DNA of 30,342 nucleotides, from NCBI GenBank assembly GCA_046759305.1, contig JBHIBY010000032.1, positions 1 through 30,342 on the forward strand, in the 5' to 3' direction. A model generated the notes under the pieces. That model had not been told where the DNA came from and ran no database searches. It saw nothing but the letters and a program-made list of their open reading frames with translations. This DNA comes from JADFRG01 sp046759305. GTDB lineage: Bacteria > Chloroflexota > Anaerolineae > Anaerolineales > E44-bin32. Both the position numbers and the translations under genes were made by a program. Positions 15,908-23,240 of the stretch are shown here, one piece after another (position 1 is the first letter of the stretch; each line of letters begins with the position of its first letter).

Positions 15908-15935
15908 AGTATATATGGAGGGGTAGCGGGTTCAA
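15908..15935 (-). promoter_or_regulatory. Promoter of the glutamate dehydrogenase gene
   Basis: On the minus strand TTGAAC (15935-15930), a 16-nt spacer, then TATACT (15913-15908). The start is predicted near 15901, inside the rightmost repeat unit, so most of the repeat array is transcribed as leader. Confidence 0.6.
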
Positions 15936-15945
15936 GTAGCGATTG

Positions 15946-17418
15946 TCACCTACCGGATAGACCATCTTCAGCGTCACGCAGAGCGGCCTTCAACTCGGTT
16001 CGTACCGTTGACGGATCGGCCTTGCCCTGAGTGGCTCTGATGACCTGCCCCATGAACCACTCTACGAGAGTCGTTTTGCCGGCAAGGTATTCGGCTAATT
16101 GATCAGGGTTATCGGATAGAACTTGCTCAACAACGGTACGGATGGAAGCTTGATCCCGTACCTGGGCCAGCCCCTGATCTTCAATGATGGATTCGGGTGA
16201 ACCTCCGTCATTGAAGAGCGTCTCCAATACCACCTTGCCTGATGCGGAACTGATACTGCCGCTTTCGACCAGGGTGACCAGATCTGCCAGGGCTTCCGGA
16301 GTCACATTCGATTGGTCGATCTCAATATCTGCCTCATTGAGCAGCCCAAACAGATTGCTTGAAACCCAATTGGCGATTCTGATAGGCGAAGTACCGTTCG
16401 CGGAATCGACGGCAGTCTCGAAGAAGTCTGCGATGCTCCGGTCGGTGGTCAGCACCGCGGCCGTGTATCCGCTCAAGCCATATTCAGACACAAAGCGGGC
16501 CCGCTTGACGGAGGGCAGCTCGGGCAGCGCGGACCTGATCTGCTCAACCCATTCCCCTTCGACACGCAACGGTGGAAGGTCGGGCTCGGGGAAATAGCGG
16601 TAGTCGTGCGATTCTTCCTTGCTGCGTTGCGAGACGGTTACCTGGCGATCTTCATCCCATCCCACCGTGTCCTGAACCACGGACTTGCCAGACCGCAGGA
16701 GCGCCCCCTGCCGATCAATCTCGAATTCGACTGCCCGGCTGAGTGCTCGAAAGGAGTTCAGGTTCTTGATTTCCGTACGCGTACCTAGCTCTTCGGAGCC
16801 GACGGGGCGGACCGAAACATTGGCTTCGAAGCGCATCACACCCTTTTGTAAATCCCCGCTGTTGACTTCTAGATAGCGCAGGAGCGACCGTAGCGCCAAT
16901 GAATATGTGCGGGCTTGATCAACGGAGTGCAGATCCGGCTCACTAACAATCTCAAGCAGCGGCACGCCAGAGCGATTGTAGTCCACCAGGGAATGCTGCT
17001 CACGATGAAAGAGCTTCCCGGTGTCCTCCTCCAAGTGCACGCGCCGTATGCGAACACGTTCAGCGGGTGCCGCTGCCGAACCGTCTTCAATTTCGATCCA
17101 CCCGTCTGTAGCCAGGGGAAGCTCGAATTGCGAAATCTGAAAGCCCTTTGGTAGATCGGGGTAGAAGTAATTCTTGCGAGCGAATACGCTGCTTTCTGAA
17201 ACAGAGCAGTTGAGGGCAAGCGCCACCCGTAGCGCATACTCCACGGCACGCCGGTTGATCACCGGCAGTGTGCCGGGCATACCGGTGCATATTTCGCAAA
17301 CCGAGCTGTTGGGCTCGGCGGTCGTTGAATCCACCACTGCGCAACCGCAAAACATCTTGGATTGCGTCAGCAACTCTGCGTGCACCTCTAGACCGATAAC
17401 GGGTTCGAAATCTGTCAT
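15946..17418 (-). CDS. gatB: Aspartyl/glutamyl-tRNA amidotransferase subunit B
   Basis: GatB carries the kinase and tRNA-binding part of the GatCAB complex, which amidates misacylated Glu-tRNA(Gln) and/or Asp-tRNA(Asn). The 490-residue product is standard length. It starts FEPVIGLEVHAELLTQSKMFCGC. The zinc-type cysteines are present (CGC near the start and VCEICTGMPG after it). The central kinase-like region has NYFYPDLPKGFQISQFE and RVHLEEDTGKL. The C-terminal helical and YqeY-like tail runs from ~300 to the end (GQVIRATQGKADP). ATG 17418 is six bases after the stop of the small gene upstream, with no terminator, so it is the last gene of the gat operon. There is no separate gene for glutaminyl- or asparaginyl-tRNA synthetase here to say which amidation is used. 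Confidence 0.96.
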   Translation of the reverse strand: MTDFEPVIGLEVHAELLTQSKMFCGCAVVDSTTAEPNSSVCEICTGMPGTLPVINRRAVEYALRVALALNCSVSESSVFARKNYFYPDLPKGFQISQFELPLATDGWIEIEDGSAAAPAERVRIRRVHLEEDTGKLFHREQHSLVDYNRSGVPLLEIVSEPDLHSVDQARTYSLALRSLLRYLEVNSGDLQKGVMRFEANVSVRPVGSEELGTRTEIKNLNSFRALSRAVEFEIDRQGALLRSGKSVVQDTVGWDEDRQVTVSQRSKEESHDYRYFPEPDLPPLRVEGEWVEQIRSALPELPSVKRARFVSEYGLSGYTAAVLTTDRSIADFFETAVDSANGTSPIRIANWVSSNLFGLLNEADIEIDQSNVTPEALADLVTLVESGSISSASGKVVLETLFNDGGSPESIIEDQGLAQVRDQASIRTVVEQVLSDNPDQLAEYLAGKTTLVEWFMGQVIRATQGKADPSTVRTELKAALRDAEDGLSGR

Positions 17419-17424
17419 CGTGTA

Positions 17425-17640
17425 TTAGAGCGCCAGTATGCGCCATTCATCATAGAGCTCGCCATAGAACAGCTCAAATGTGCGGCCGTCTTTCACACGC
17501 ACCCGAAATTTGCGTCCGCCTGGTATGCGCCACGCATCCTCGATCTCTTCTATCTCCAGCCGTGCATCATCCCACCGAAGGGCGATGGGGCGCTCCGCGT
17601 ATGTATACCCAGAATGGCACTCAACCAGCTCGTCACTCAT
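17425..17640 (-). CDS. Small conserved hypothetical protein between the nucleotidyltransferase and gatB
   Basis: A 71-residue protein starting at ATG 17640 (MSDELVECHSGYTYAERPIA). An in-frame extension to 17679 exists but has no support. It is rich in charged and aromatic residues, with a predicted all-beta pattern: ALRWDDARLEIEEIEDAWR, then KFRVRVKDGRTFELFYGE and DEWRI. No membrane segment or cysteine cluster is present. The YAERPIALRW and FELFY..DEW pattern looks familiar from small uncharacterised chloroflexal proteins. I cannot name a domain. It sits 57 nt after the nucleotidyltransferase gene and 6 nt before gatB on the same strand, so it is translated within the gat operon and may be coupled to gatB. 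The function is unknown. Confidence 0.7.
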   Translation of the reverse strand: MSDELVECHSGYTYAERPIALRWDDARLEIEEIEDAWRIPGGRKFRVRVKDGRTFELFYGELYDEWRILAL

Positions 17641-17697
17641 TCTGCAGTGGCGAGTGGGATTGGCTCGTCCTGATTCCAATGGATCAGGAATAGGCTT

Positions 17698-18693
17698 CTA
17701 TTCGCTTCGCCCATCCCGTACCTCTGATGCGTCCCCGATGTTGAGCGATCCCTCCGTGTTGAGAATCGTGCAATTACGACCGATCAGAGAATTCGCCAAC
17801 GAGCTGTCCCGAACTTCCGTGTCCGCATCCAATATCGAATTGCGGATGGAGGAGCGCTCGAGCTCGCATCCGGGCCCAATCGAGACATGGGGGCCGATCA
17901 CGCATCGACTGACGCTCGCGGTCGAATCCAAATACACCGGGGGCTCAATAATGACTCCATTGCCAGCCAAGGCGGTTTCTGTATTGTCTCGCCCGTGATC
18001 GAGCAAATAACGATTGGTACTAAGGATGGCGCCCGCCGTACCGCAATCGTTCCAAGCCCCAACCTGAATCGCTTTCATGCTGAGTCCATCATCCAACAAG
18101 ACGTTGATGGCGTCGGCAAGGAAATATTCACCTTTCAGCTTCGATCCCTGCTCCATCTGCTGTTCAATGGCCTCTATCAAGCGCTCCACTTGCTCTAAGT
18201 AGTAAAAACCCACCACGGCCAGATTGCTTGGCGGATCCTCCGGCTTCTCAATCAAGCGCCGCACTCGCCCACCCGGATCGGATTCAACCACCCCGAACCG
18301 ACGCGGGTCATCGACTTCCCGCACCCAAATTGCAGCCTCGGTCCCGGAGACGGAGAATTCGGTTTCGATAAGTGTGTCAACAAACCCGATGAGGGCGGGG
18401 CCATCCAATCCCTCTCGTGCTAACCATATGGCGTGCGACTGCCCAGAGAGCTCCTCCTGCACGACATACCGCACGCGAAGTTCCGGATACTGCTCGCGCA
18501 TGTAGTCTCTGACTTGATCTCCGAGATAACCGATGATAAGCACCACCTCATTCAACTCAGGCAGCGAGACCAACGGATCTAGGAAATGACCAAGCACGGT
18601 CTTCCCACCGACGGGGACAAGAGGCTTAGGTTTCGACCACGTGTGTGGGCGCAGACGAGTTCCGAGCCCGGCCATCGGAAGGATTAAGTTCAT
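17698..18693 (-). CDS. Sugar-phosphate nucleotidyltransferase with left-handed beta-helix tail
   Basis: Makes an NDP-sugar from NTP and a sugar-1-phosphate. The 331-residue protein opens with the nucleotide-binding signature LPMAGLGTRLRPHTWSKPKP (Gly-rich loop, Arg, Lys). The core GT-A fold runs to about residue 240, and VGFYYLEQVERL and GEYFLADAINVLL match the RmlA/GalU/GlmU superfamily. The last ~85 residues are hexapeptide-type repeats (VYLDSTASVSRCVIGPHVSI and onward), a left-handed beta-helix as in GlmU or glucose-1-phosphate thymidylyltransferases of the long class. The ATG at 18693 overlaps the gatA TGA as ATGA, which favours it over the in-frame GTG at 18705. The substrate (dTTP or UTP, glucose or N-acetylglucosamine phosphate) is undecided; without a clear acetyltransferase active site it is unlikely to be bifunctional GlmU. 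Its place inside the gat operon is unusual. Confidence 0.88.
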   Translation of the reverse strand: MNLILPMAGLGTRLRPHTWSKPKPLVPVGGKTVLGHFLDPLVSLPELNEVVLIIGYLGDQVRDYMREQYPELRVRYVVQEELSGQSHAIWLAREGLDGPALIGFVDTLIETEFSVSGTEAAIWVREVDDPRRFGVVESDPGGRVRRLIEKPEDPPSNLAVVGFYYLEQVERLIEAIEQQMEQGSKLKGEYFLADAINVLLDDGLSMKAIQVGAWNDCGTAGAILSTNRYLLDHGRDNTETALAGNGVIIEPPVYLDSTASVSRCVIGPHVSIGPGCELERSSIRNSILDADTEVRDSSLANSLIGRNCTILNTEGSLNIGDASEVRDGRSE

Positions 18694-20150
18694 AATTTGG
18701 GCCACCTCGTATGCCAGAGCGTGGAGGACTGATAGGCGTGCGCTGCCGCAAAGAGCTGTGCTTCTCCCAGGTGAGGGGCCATGAATTGCATACCAATCGG
18801 CAGCCCCTCAGAGTCGAATCCCACGGGGAAGCCCAGGCCGGGTATACCGGCCAGGTTTGCGGGAAGCGTAAAGACGTCTTCCAGGTACATCGATAGAGGG
18901 TCGTCCCCGTGAGCACCGATCCCAAAGGCAGTGGTCGGTGCCACGGGACAGGCGATCAGGTCCACCTCTTGAAAAGCCGCCTCGAAGTCATCTTTGATCA
19001 AGGTGCGCACCTTCTGTGCTTGCCCATAGTAGGCATCGTAATATCCTGCCGATAGCGCGTACGTGCCCAGCATGATTCGGCGCTTGACCTCTGCCCCGAA
19101 GAGCTCGCCACGTGTCACGAAGTAGTCCTCCGGATACTCGCCCGGACCAAGTCGCGGCCCGAAGCGCACTCCATCGTAGCGCGCTAAATTGGCCGAAGCT
19201 TCTGCCGGGGCAATGAGATAGTAAACGGGCAATGCAAGATCAGTGTGCGGCAAACTGATTTCCTGGATCGTAGCACCCATCTCGCCAAGCGCAGCAATTG
19301 CGGCACGTACGGCCGCCTCGATCTCCGAATGGAGGCCCTCGATGAAATATTCTTTGGGAACCCCGATGCGCAGCCCGTCAACCCCGGAGCCGTTCGGATG
19401 GATGTCGGGAACTGGATCGGCCACCGACGTCGAGTCCAGCGGGTCGTGCCCCGCCATCGCTGCGAAGATTGGAGCCAGGTCCGCTACATTCCTCGCCAGG
19501 CCGCCCACCGTGTCCAGCGACGAACCGTAAGCAATCAGCCCGTAGCGCGAAACTCGACCGTAAGAGGTCTTCAAGCCGGACACCCCACAGAATGCTGCCG
19601 GTTGGCGTACAGAACCCCCGGTATCGGTGCCAAGTGCTGCGAAGCACATGCGCGCCGCTACCGCGGCTGCCGATCCGCCTGAAGAACCGCCCGGCACCCG
19701 ATCGAGGTTCCATGGGTTGTGGGTTACACCGTAGCCAGAATTCTCTGTGGAAGAGCCCATGGCGAATTCGTCAGTGTTGGTCTTGCCAAGCACCACGGCG
19801 CCGGCCTCAACCAGCCGATTGACGCTGGTGGCGGTGTAGGGTGGGCGGAAGCCTTCCAGTATCTTCGAACCGCAGGTAGTCGGAACACCCTGGACGCTAA
19901 GGACGTCCTTGACCGCAATGGGGATACCGTGCACAAGCGACAGCGGTTCGTCGGAGCCTTCCCGGAGCGTTCTGTCCGCATTTTCCGCCTGAGCTATCGC
20001 TAGGTCTTCCGTGACGGTTAGAAAGGCACGCACATCGCCATCGATGGCTCGGATACGATCCAGGCAGGCGCGGGTCAGTTCGGCAGACGAGGCATCACCG
20101 GCGCGCAGGGCGCGTGCGGCTTCCAGTAGACTAAAGTCAGTTAGCTCCAC
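18690..20150 (-). CDS. gatA: Aspartyl/glutamyl-tRNA amidotransferase subunit A
   Basis: Glutaminase subunit of GatCAB: an amidase-signature enzyme that releases ammonia from glutamine and channels it to GatB. It is 486 residues, standard length. The Ser-cisSer-Lys triad is intact: Lys81 in GIPIAVKDV, the PGGSSGGS loop (153-160) and nucleophile Ser180 in GTDTGGSVRQPA. The C-terminal VAPTTAFGIG and LPANLAGIPGLGFPVGF segments are also typical. The start is GTG 20150 (MELTDFSLLEAARAL), with only a weak ribosome-binding site, 41 nt after gatC. Its stop overlaps the start of the nucleotidyltransferase gene, so translation of the two is probably coupled. Confidence 0.97.
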   Translation of the reverse strand: MELTDFSLLEAARALRAGDASSAELTRACLDRIRAIDGDVRAFLTVTEDLAIAQAENADRTLREGSDEPLSLVHGIPIAVKDVLSVQGVPTTCGSKILEGFRPPYTATSVNRLVEAGAVVLGKTNTDEFAMGSSTENSGYGVTHNPWNLDRVPGGSSGGSAAAVAARMCFAALGTDTGGSVRQPAAFCGVSGLKTSYGRVSRYGLIAYGSSLDTVGGLARNVADLAPIFAAMAGHDPLDSTSVADPVPDIHPNGSGVDGLRIGVPKEYFIEGLHSEIEAAVRAAIAALGEMGATIQEISLPHTDLALPVYYLIAPAEASANLARYDGVRFGPRLGPGEYPEDYFVTRGELFGAEVKRRIMLGTYALSAGYYDAYYGQAQKVRTLIKDDFEAAFQEVDLIACPVAPTTAFGIGAHGDDPLSMYLEDVFTLPANLAGIPGLGFPVGFDSEGLPIGMQFMAPHLGEAQLFAAAHAYQSSTLWHTRWPKL

Positions 20151-20191
20151 AGCTAGTTCCGGTGCAGGCGGGGTCTATCTCTCAGGTGGCT

Positions 20192-20488
20192 TCAAGGCTC
20201 CATTTCGAGCACGCGCGGGACGCGGAACATCCCACCTTCCGGATCCGGCGCGTTTGAGAGCAGCTGATCGCGAGGCGGACAAGGTCGGATCGCGTCCGGC
20301 CTGAGCGGTGCGTTCATTGGAAGCACCGAGGCGGTGGGGGAAATCTTCGATGTGTCTACTTCGCTCAAGCGTGCGGCATACTCCAGCACATCCGATAGCT
20401 GGCCGGCAAAGCGTTCCTCTTCCTCGGCAGTCAACTGCAAGCGTGCGAGGCGGGCGATTACCCTTACTTCCCCAAGAGAGAGAGCCAT
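20192..20488 (-). CDS. gatC: Aspartyl/glutamyl-tRNA amidotransferase subunit C
   Basis: Small subunit that wraps around GatA and stabilises the GatCAB complex. From ATG 20488 (MALSLGEVRVIARLARLQLT) it has 98 residues, the usual size. Family features are EVRVIARLARLQLTAEEEERFAGQLSDVLEY-type helices and the later ASVLPMNAPLRPDAI and AP-rich extended segment that binds GatA. A longer reading to 20575 is open, but it would include the promoter and has no family similarity. An excellent -10 (TATAAT) ends seven bases before the ATG and there is no Shine-Dalgarno, so this first gene of the gat operon looks leaderless. It is divergent from the DUF3179 gene at 20597. Confidence 0.93.
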   Translation of the reverse strand: MALSLGEVRVIARLARLQLTAEEEERFAGQLSDVLEYAARLSEVDTSKISPTASVLPMNAPLRPDAIRPCPPRDQLLSNAPDPEGGMFRVPRVLEMEP

Positions 20489-20495
20489 GGCTCGG

Positions 20496-20504
20496 ATTAT
20501 AGCA
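20496..20504 (-). promoter_or_regulatory. Extended -10 promoter of the gat operon
   Basis: On the minus strand TGCTATAAT is a perfect extended -10 (TGn-TATAAT). No -35 match is seen at 16-18 nt. Seven bases separate it from the gatC ATG, so the predicted transcript begins at or within one base of the start codon. Confidence 0.75.
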
Positions 20505-20596
20505 AAGCGGTCCACAAGAGGCTCGGATCGCAACTTGGTTGGGAAAGCGATCCTCATTACCGACATTCTCCACACTCAGATGGGAAGCTTGCGCTC

Positions 20597-21778
20597 ATGC
20601 GAACTGCACTCAACGCGATCGGCCTGATATTTGTACTCACGGCGTGCCAACAGGTCCCGGAGCCCATCATGACCCCAGAACCGCCTGAAGATTCCACACC
20701 GCAGGATTTGCCGAGTCCAAGTCGTCCCCTTCAAGTGCCGACCGTTGACACTGCGCAACGCCGCGTTCCGCTCGATCAGATCTTTTTCGATACATTCAAC
20801 CCGGCCAATCGAGCGGTGCCATTGGATCAGGCCTCCCCGGAGCTCATTGAGCGGCTGATCGACGCCATACCGCCCATCCACGCACCAAGGTATGAGCCAG
20901 CGCTTGAGGCCGACTGGCTGCGTGAGGACGACATGGTGATCGGATACGCCAGTAGGGGTCAGGCCTGGGCATACCCCATCCGCATTCTTAATTTTCACGA
21001 GATCGTGAACGAGAATCTAGACGGTGAGCCGGTGCTGATTTCATATTGCCCCTTGTGCTACAGCGGGATTGTCTATAGCCGTCGCCTAGGAGATCGCCTA
21101 CTGACCTTCGGCAATACTAGCGCGCTCTATGATTCCGATATGGTCATGCTCGACTACGAAACGGGAAGCTACTGGTGGCAGGTCGCGGGGGAGGCCATAG
21201 TTGGTCCCCTCACAGGAGAAGGACTTCAAATACTTCCAAGCACCGTTACAACCTGGAATGCTTGGCACAAGCTGCACCCAGATACGCAGGTGCTCTCAAG
21301 GGATACCGGCTTTGGGCGAAACTACGATCAGGATCCATTTGCGACCTATGCGGAGTTTGTTGACGCCGGCGAGTTTGCCTTTCCAGTAGGAGAAGCGGCA
21401 AGAGACGAACGCCTATCGCCGGCGACAATTGTCCTAGCCCTTAGAGTCGCGGGTGAAGCGGTCGCGTACCCGCTAGAAAGATCGGCGCCGTCTGTAGTTC
21501 ATGACGAAGTTGGCGGATCGCCGGTGGCTGTCTTCATCGACCCTGAGGCTCCCACAGGGGCCGCATTTCACCCGGTAGCGGCGGGAGAGCTATTGCGATT
21601 TGACTGGACAGAAGCTGGCCCAGTTGATGCGAATACCGGCAGTTTGTGGGACCTGTCAGGGCGCGCGATTGATGGCCCCCTGAGCGGAGAGCAACTCAGG
21701 GCTTTGCCTACTAAAACATCCTTCTGGTTTGCGATTGTTGCGGCCGAGCCCGGTATCGAAGTCAGGGCTGAGAATTGA
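20597..21778 (+). CDS. DUF3179 domain lipoprotein
   Basis: A 393-residue exported protein of unknown biochemical role. The signal sequence ends in a good lipobox, VLTAC (Cys17), so it should be a lipoprotein anchored on the outer face of the membrane. A Pro-rich linker (18-50) follows, then the DUF3179 domain (~55-390). Its hallmarks are AWAYPIRILNFHEIVNE, the SYCPLCYSG motif (Cys151, Cys154) and FGNTSALYDSDMVMLD. The CxxC could bind metal or be redox active; this is inference. The ATG at 20597 begins the signal. An alternative in-frame start is not needed. It is divergent from gatC with 108 bp between. I find no clear promoter for it in that gap. Confidence 0.88.
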   Translation: MRTALNAIGLIFVLTACQQVPEPIMTPEPPEDSTPQDLPSPSRPLQVPTVDTAQRRVPLDQIFFDTFNPANRAVPLDQASPELIERLIDAIPPIHAPRYEPALEADWLREDDMVIGYASRGQAWAYPIRILNFHEIVNENLDGEPVLISYCPLCYSGIVYSRRLGDRLLTFGNTSALYDSDMVMLDYETGSYWWQVAGEAIVGPLTGEGLQILPSTVTTWNAWHKLHPDTQVLSRDTGFGRNYDQDPFATYAEFVDAGEFAFPVGEAARDERLSPATIVLALRVAGEAVAYPLERSAPSVVHDEVGGSPVAVFIDPEAPTGAAFHPVAAGELLRFDWTEAGPVDANTGSLWDLSGRAIDGPLSGEQLRALPTKTSFWFAIVAAEPGIEVRAEN

Positions 21779-21835
21779 ACTTCGGCAATATGGCACAGGT
21801 AAAATGAGTCAGAGAGGGAAAGCGAGGAGAGGAAA

Positions 21836-23071
21836 ATGAGCAGTGTAAATGGGGAACTCAAATTCGAGCGCACCATCCCTGCCAAGCCAGAAGATGTTTA
21901 CTACGCCGTAAGCACATCACAGGGTTGGCGCGACTGGCTGGTGGATGCCGCTTATTTCCGAGCGCAGCCTGGTGGGAGCTTCCACTTGAGTTGGGACACG
22001 GGCTGGTATTCCTCCGGCACAGTCGAAGCACTTGAGAAGCCGGGAAAGGTCACCCTCGAGTGGAGAGGCAAGGAGGCTCCCTCGGCGACTAAGGTCGCCA
22101 TCCGTCTGGAATCCGAAGGAGAAGCCACGGCCTTCAGTTTGGTGCACTCTGGATTTGGAGAGGGCGAGGCCTGGGACGCCAGCCGCGAGATGGCGGCGAG
22201 CGGCTGGAAAATCGGGCTGGAGAACCTGGAGTCGATCTTTGATACGGGCGCCGATCTACGCGTTACCCGTCGACCCATGCTCGGCGTGATGGGAAACGAT
22301 TTTAACGAAGAGATCGCTGCCAGTATCAGTGTCCCAGTCTCGGAGGGGTACCGGCTAGCAGATGTCGTAGAGGGAATGGGAGCCGAGAAGGTGGGCCTTC
22401 AGGGAGACGATGTAATCGTCGAGATGGACGGAAGTCCTGTGCGGACCTGGGAAGACATCGGCCCGATCCTTCAGCGCAAACAGGCGGGAGATCTAGTGGA
22501 CGTGGTCTTCTATCGCGGATCCGAGAAGAACGGGGTCGAGATGGAGCTATCTGGCCGCCCCATACCCGACACGCCTCTGGATCCGGCTGCCTTTGCACAG
22601 GAATACCGAAAGATAGCGGCCGACATCACAAACGAGCTCAGAGGAGCCCTTGAGGGGGTCAGTGAAGCCGAGGCCGAGTTCACCGATGCTGAAGCGTGGT
22701 CTGTAAAAGAGAACATAGCGCATCTGATCGTCGGAGAGGAGTGGTATCTCTTCTACCTTACCGAGCTGATTGTGGACAGCGTCGCTCAGTATTCCGGCAC
22801 CTGGGAAAACCGGCGCGAACAGCTCAGAGCAGTGGTAAGAGTCACTCCAACAGTAGAACAACTTGTCCAGCGTCTCGAAAACGCCTTCGAGCAGACGTGC
22901 TGCTTGTTGGAGGAAGCGGCCCAAACACTTGGCGCCCGCAAAGGCGTCATGTGGCAACTGGGAATCTGGTGGCTTCAACTCCCAGGAGCGCACGAGCGTG
23001 AGCACATCGAGCAGATCAAGAAAGATCTAGAAAAAATTCGTGCGGCAGAACCTGAACCGGCTGCACCATAA
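21836..23071 (+). CDS. SRPBCC-PDZ-DinB three-domain fusion protein
   Basis: A 411-residue soluble protein with three recognisable parts. Residues ~1-140 are an AHSA1/SRPBCC ligand-binding domain (KFERTIPAKPEDVYYAVS; WRDWLVDAAYF; SGWKIGLENLESIF). Residues ~148-243 are PDZ-like (PVSEGYRLADVVEGMGAEKV, GLQGDDVIVEMDGSPVRTWE), as in HtrA-type PDZ domains. Residues ~250-400 are a DinB/DUF664-type four-helix bundle with candidate metal ligands His296 (ENIAH), His386 and His390 (HEREH). There is no signal peptide, so all three are cytoplasmic, which is odd for a PDZ domain of this kind. ATG 21836 is backed by an AGGAGAGG ribosome-binding site. A weak TTGAAC and TAAAAT pair lies upstream. The function is unknown: a thiol- or lipid-handling enzyme or a stress protein is possible. 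Confidence 0.82.
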   Translation: MSSVNGELKFERTIPAKPEDVYYAVSTSQGWRDWLVDAAYFRAQPGGSFHLSWDTGWYSSGTVEALEKPGKVTLEWRGKEAPSATKVAIRLESEGEATAFSLVHSGFGEGEAWDASREMAASGWKIGLENLESIFDTGADLRVTRRPMLGVMGNDFNEEIAASISVPVSEGYRLADVVEGMGAEKVGLQGDDVIVEMDGSPVRTWEDIGPILQRKQAGDLVDVVFYRGSEKNGVEMELSGRPIPDTPLDPAAFAQEYRKIAADITNELRGALEGVSEAEAEFTDAEAWSVKENIAHLIVGEEWYLFYLTELIVDSVAQYSGTWENRREQLRAVVRVTPTVEQLVQRLENAFEQTCCLLEEAAQTLGARKGVMWQLGIWWLQLPGAHEREHIEQIKKDLEKIRAAEPEPAAP

Positions 23072-23086
23072 TACCTATCGAAATAC

Positions 23087-23115
23087 GGCGCGGGGCCAAA
23101 AGGAGCCCCGCCGCC
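23087..23115 (+). terminator. GC-rich hairpin after the SRPBCC-PDZ-DinB gene
   Basis: GGGGC (23092-23096) pairs with GCCCC (23105-23109) and the stem extends outward with one bulged base to about nine pairs. No T tract follows (ATTTAAAC only), so it may be a weak terminator or an mRNA-stabilising hairpin. Confidence 0.4.
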
Positions 23116-23240
23116 ATTTAAACAGGAGCCGGCGCACAAGCTCATCGAATGATCCAGATGGCGCCAGCGATTGCTCCAATGTCTTATACTTAATGTATCT
23201 TCATTGCGCGCAGTCGGTGACGCGCACCTGAGAGACCCCT

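Noticed and set aside
20489..20575. N-terminal extension of gatC
   Set aside because: Contains the TATAAT promoter and would make GatC about 30 residues longer than usual.
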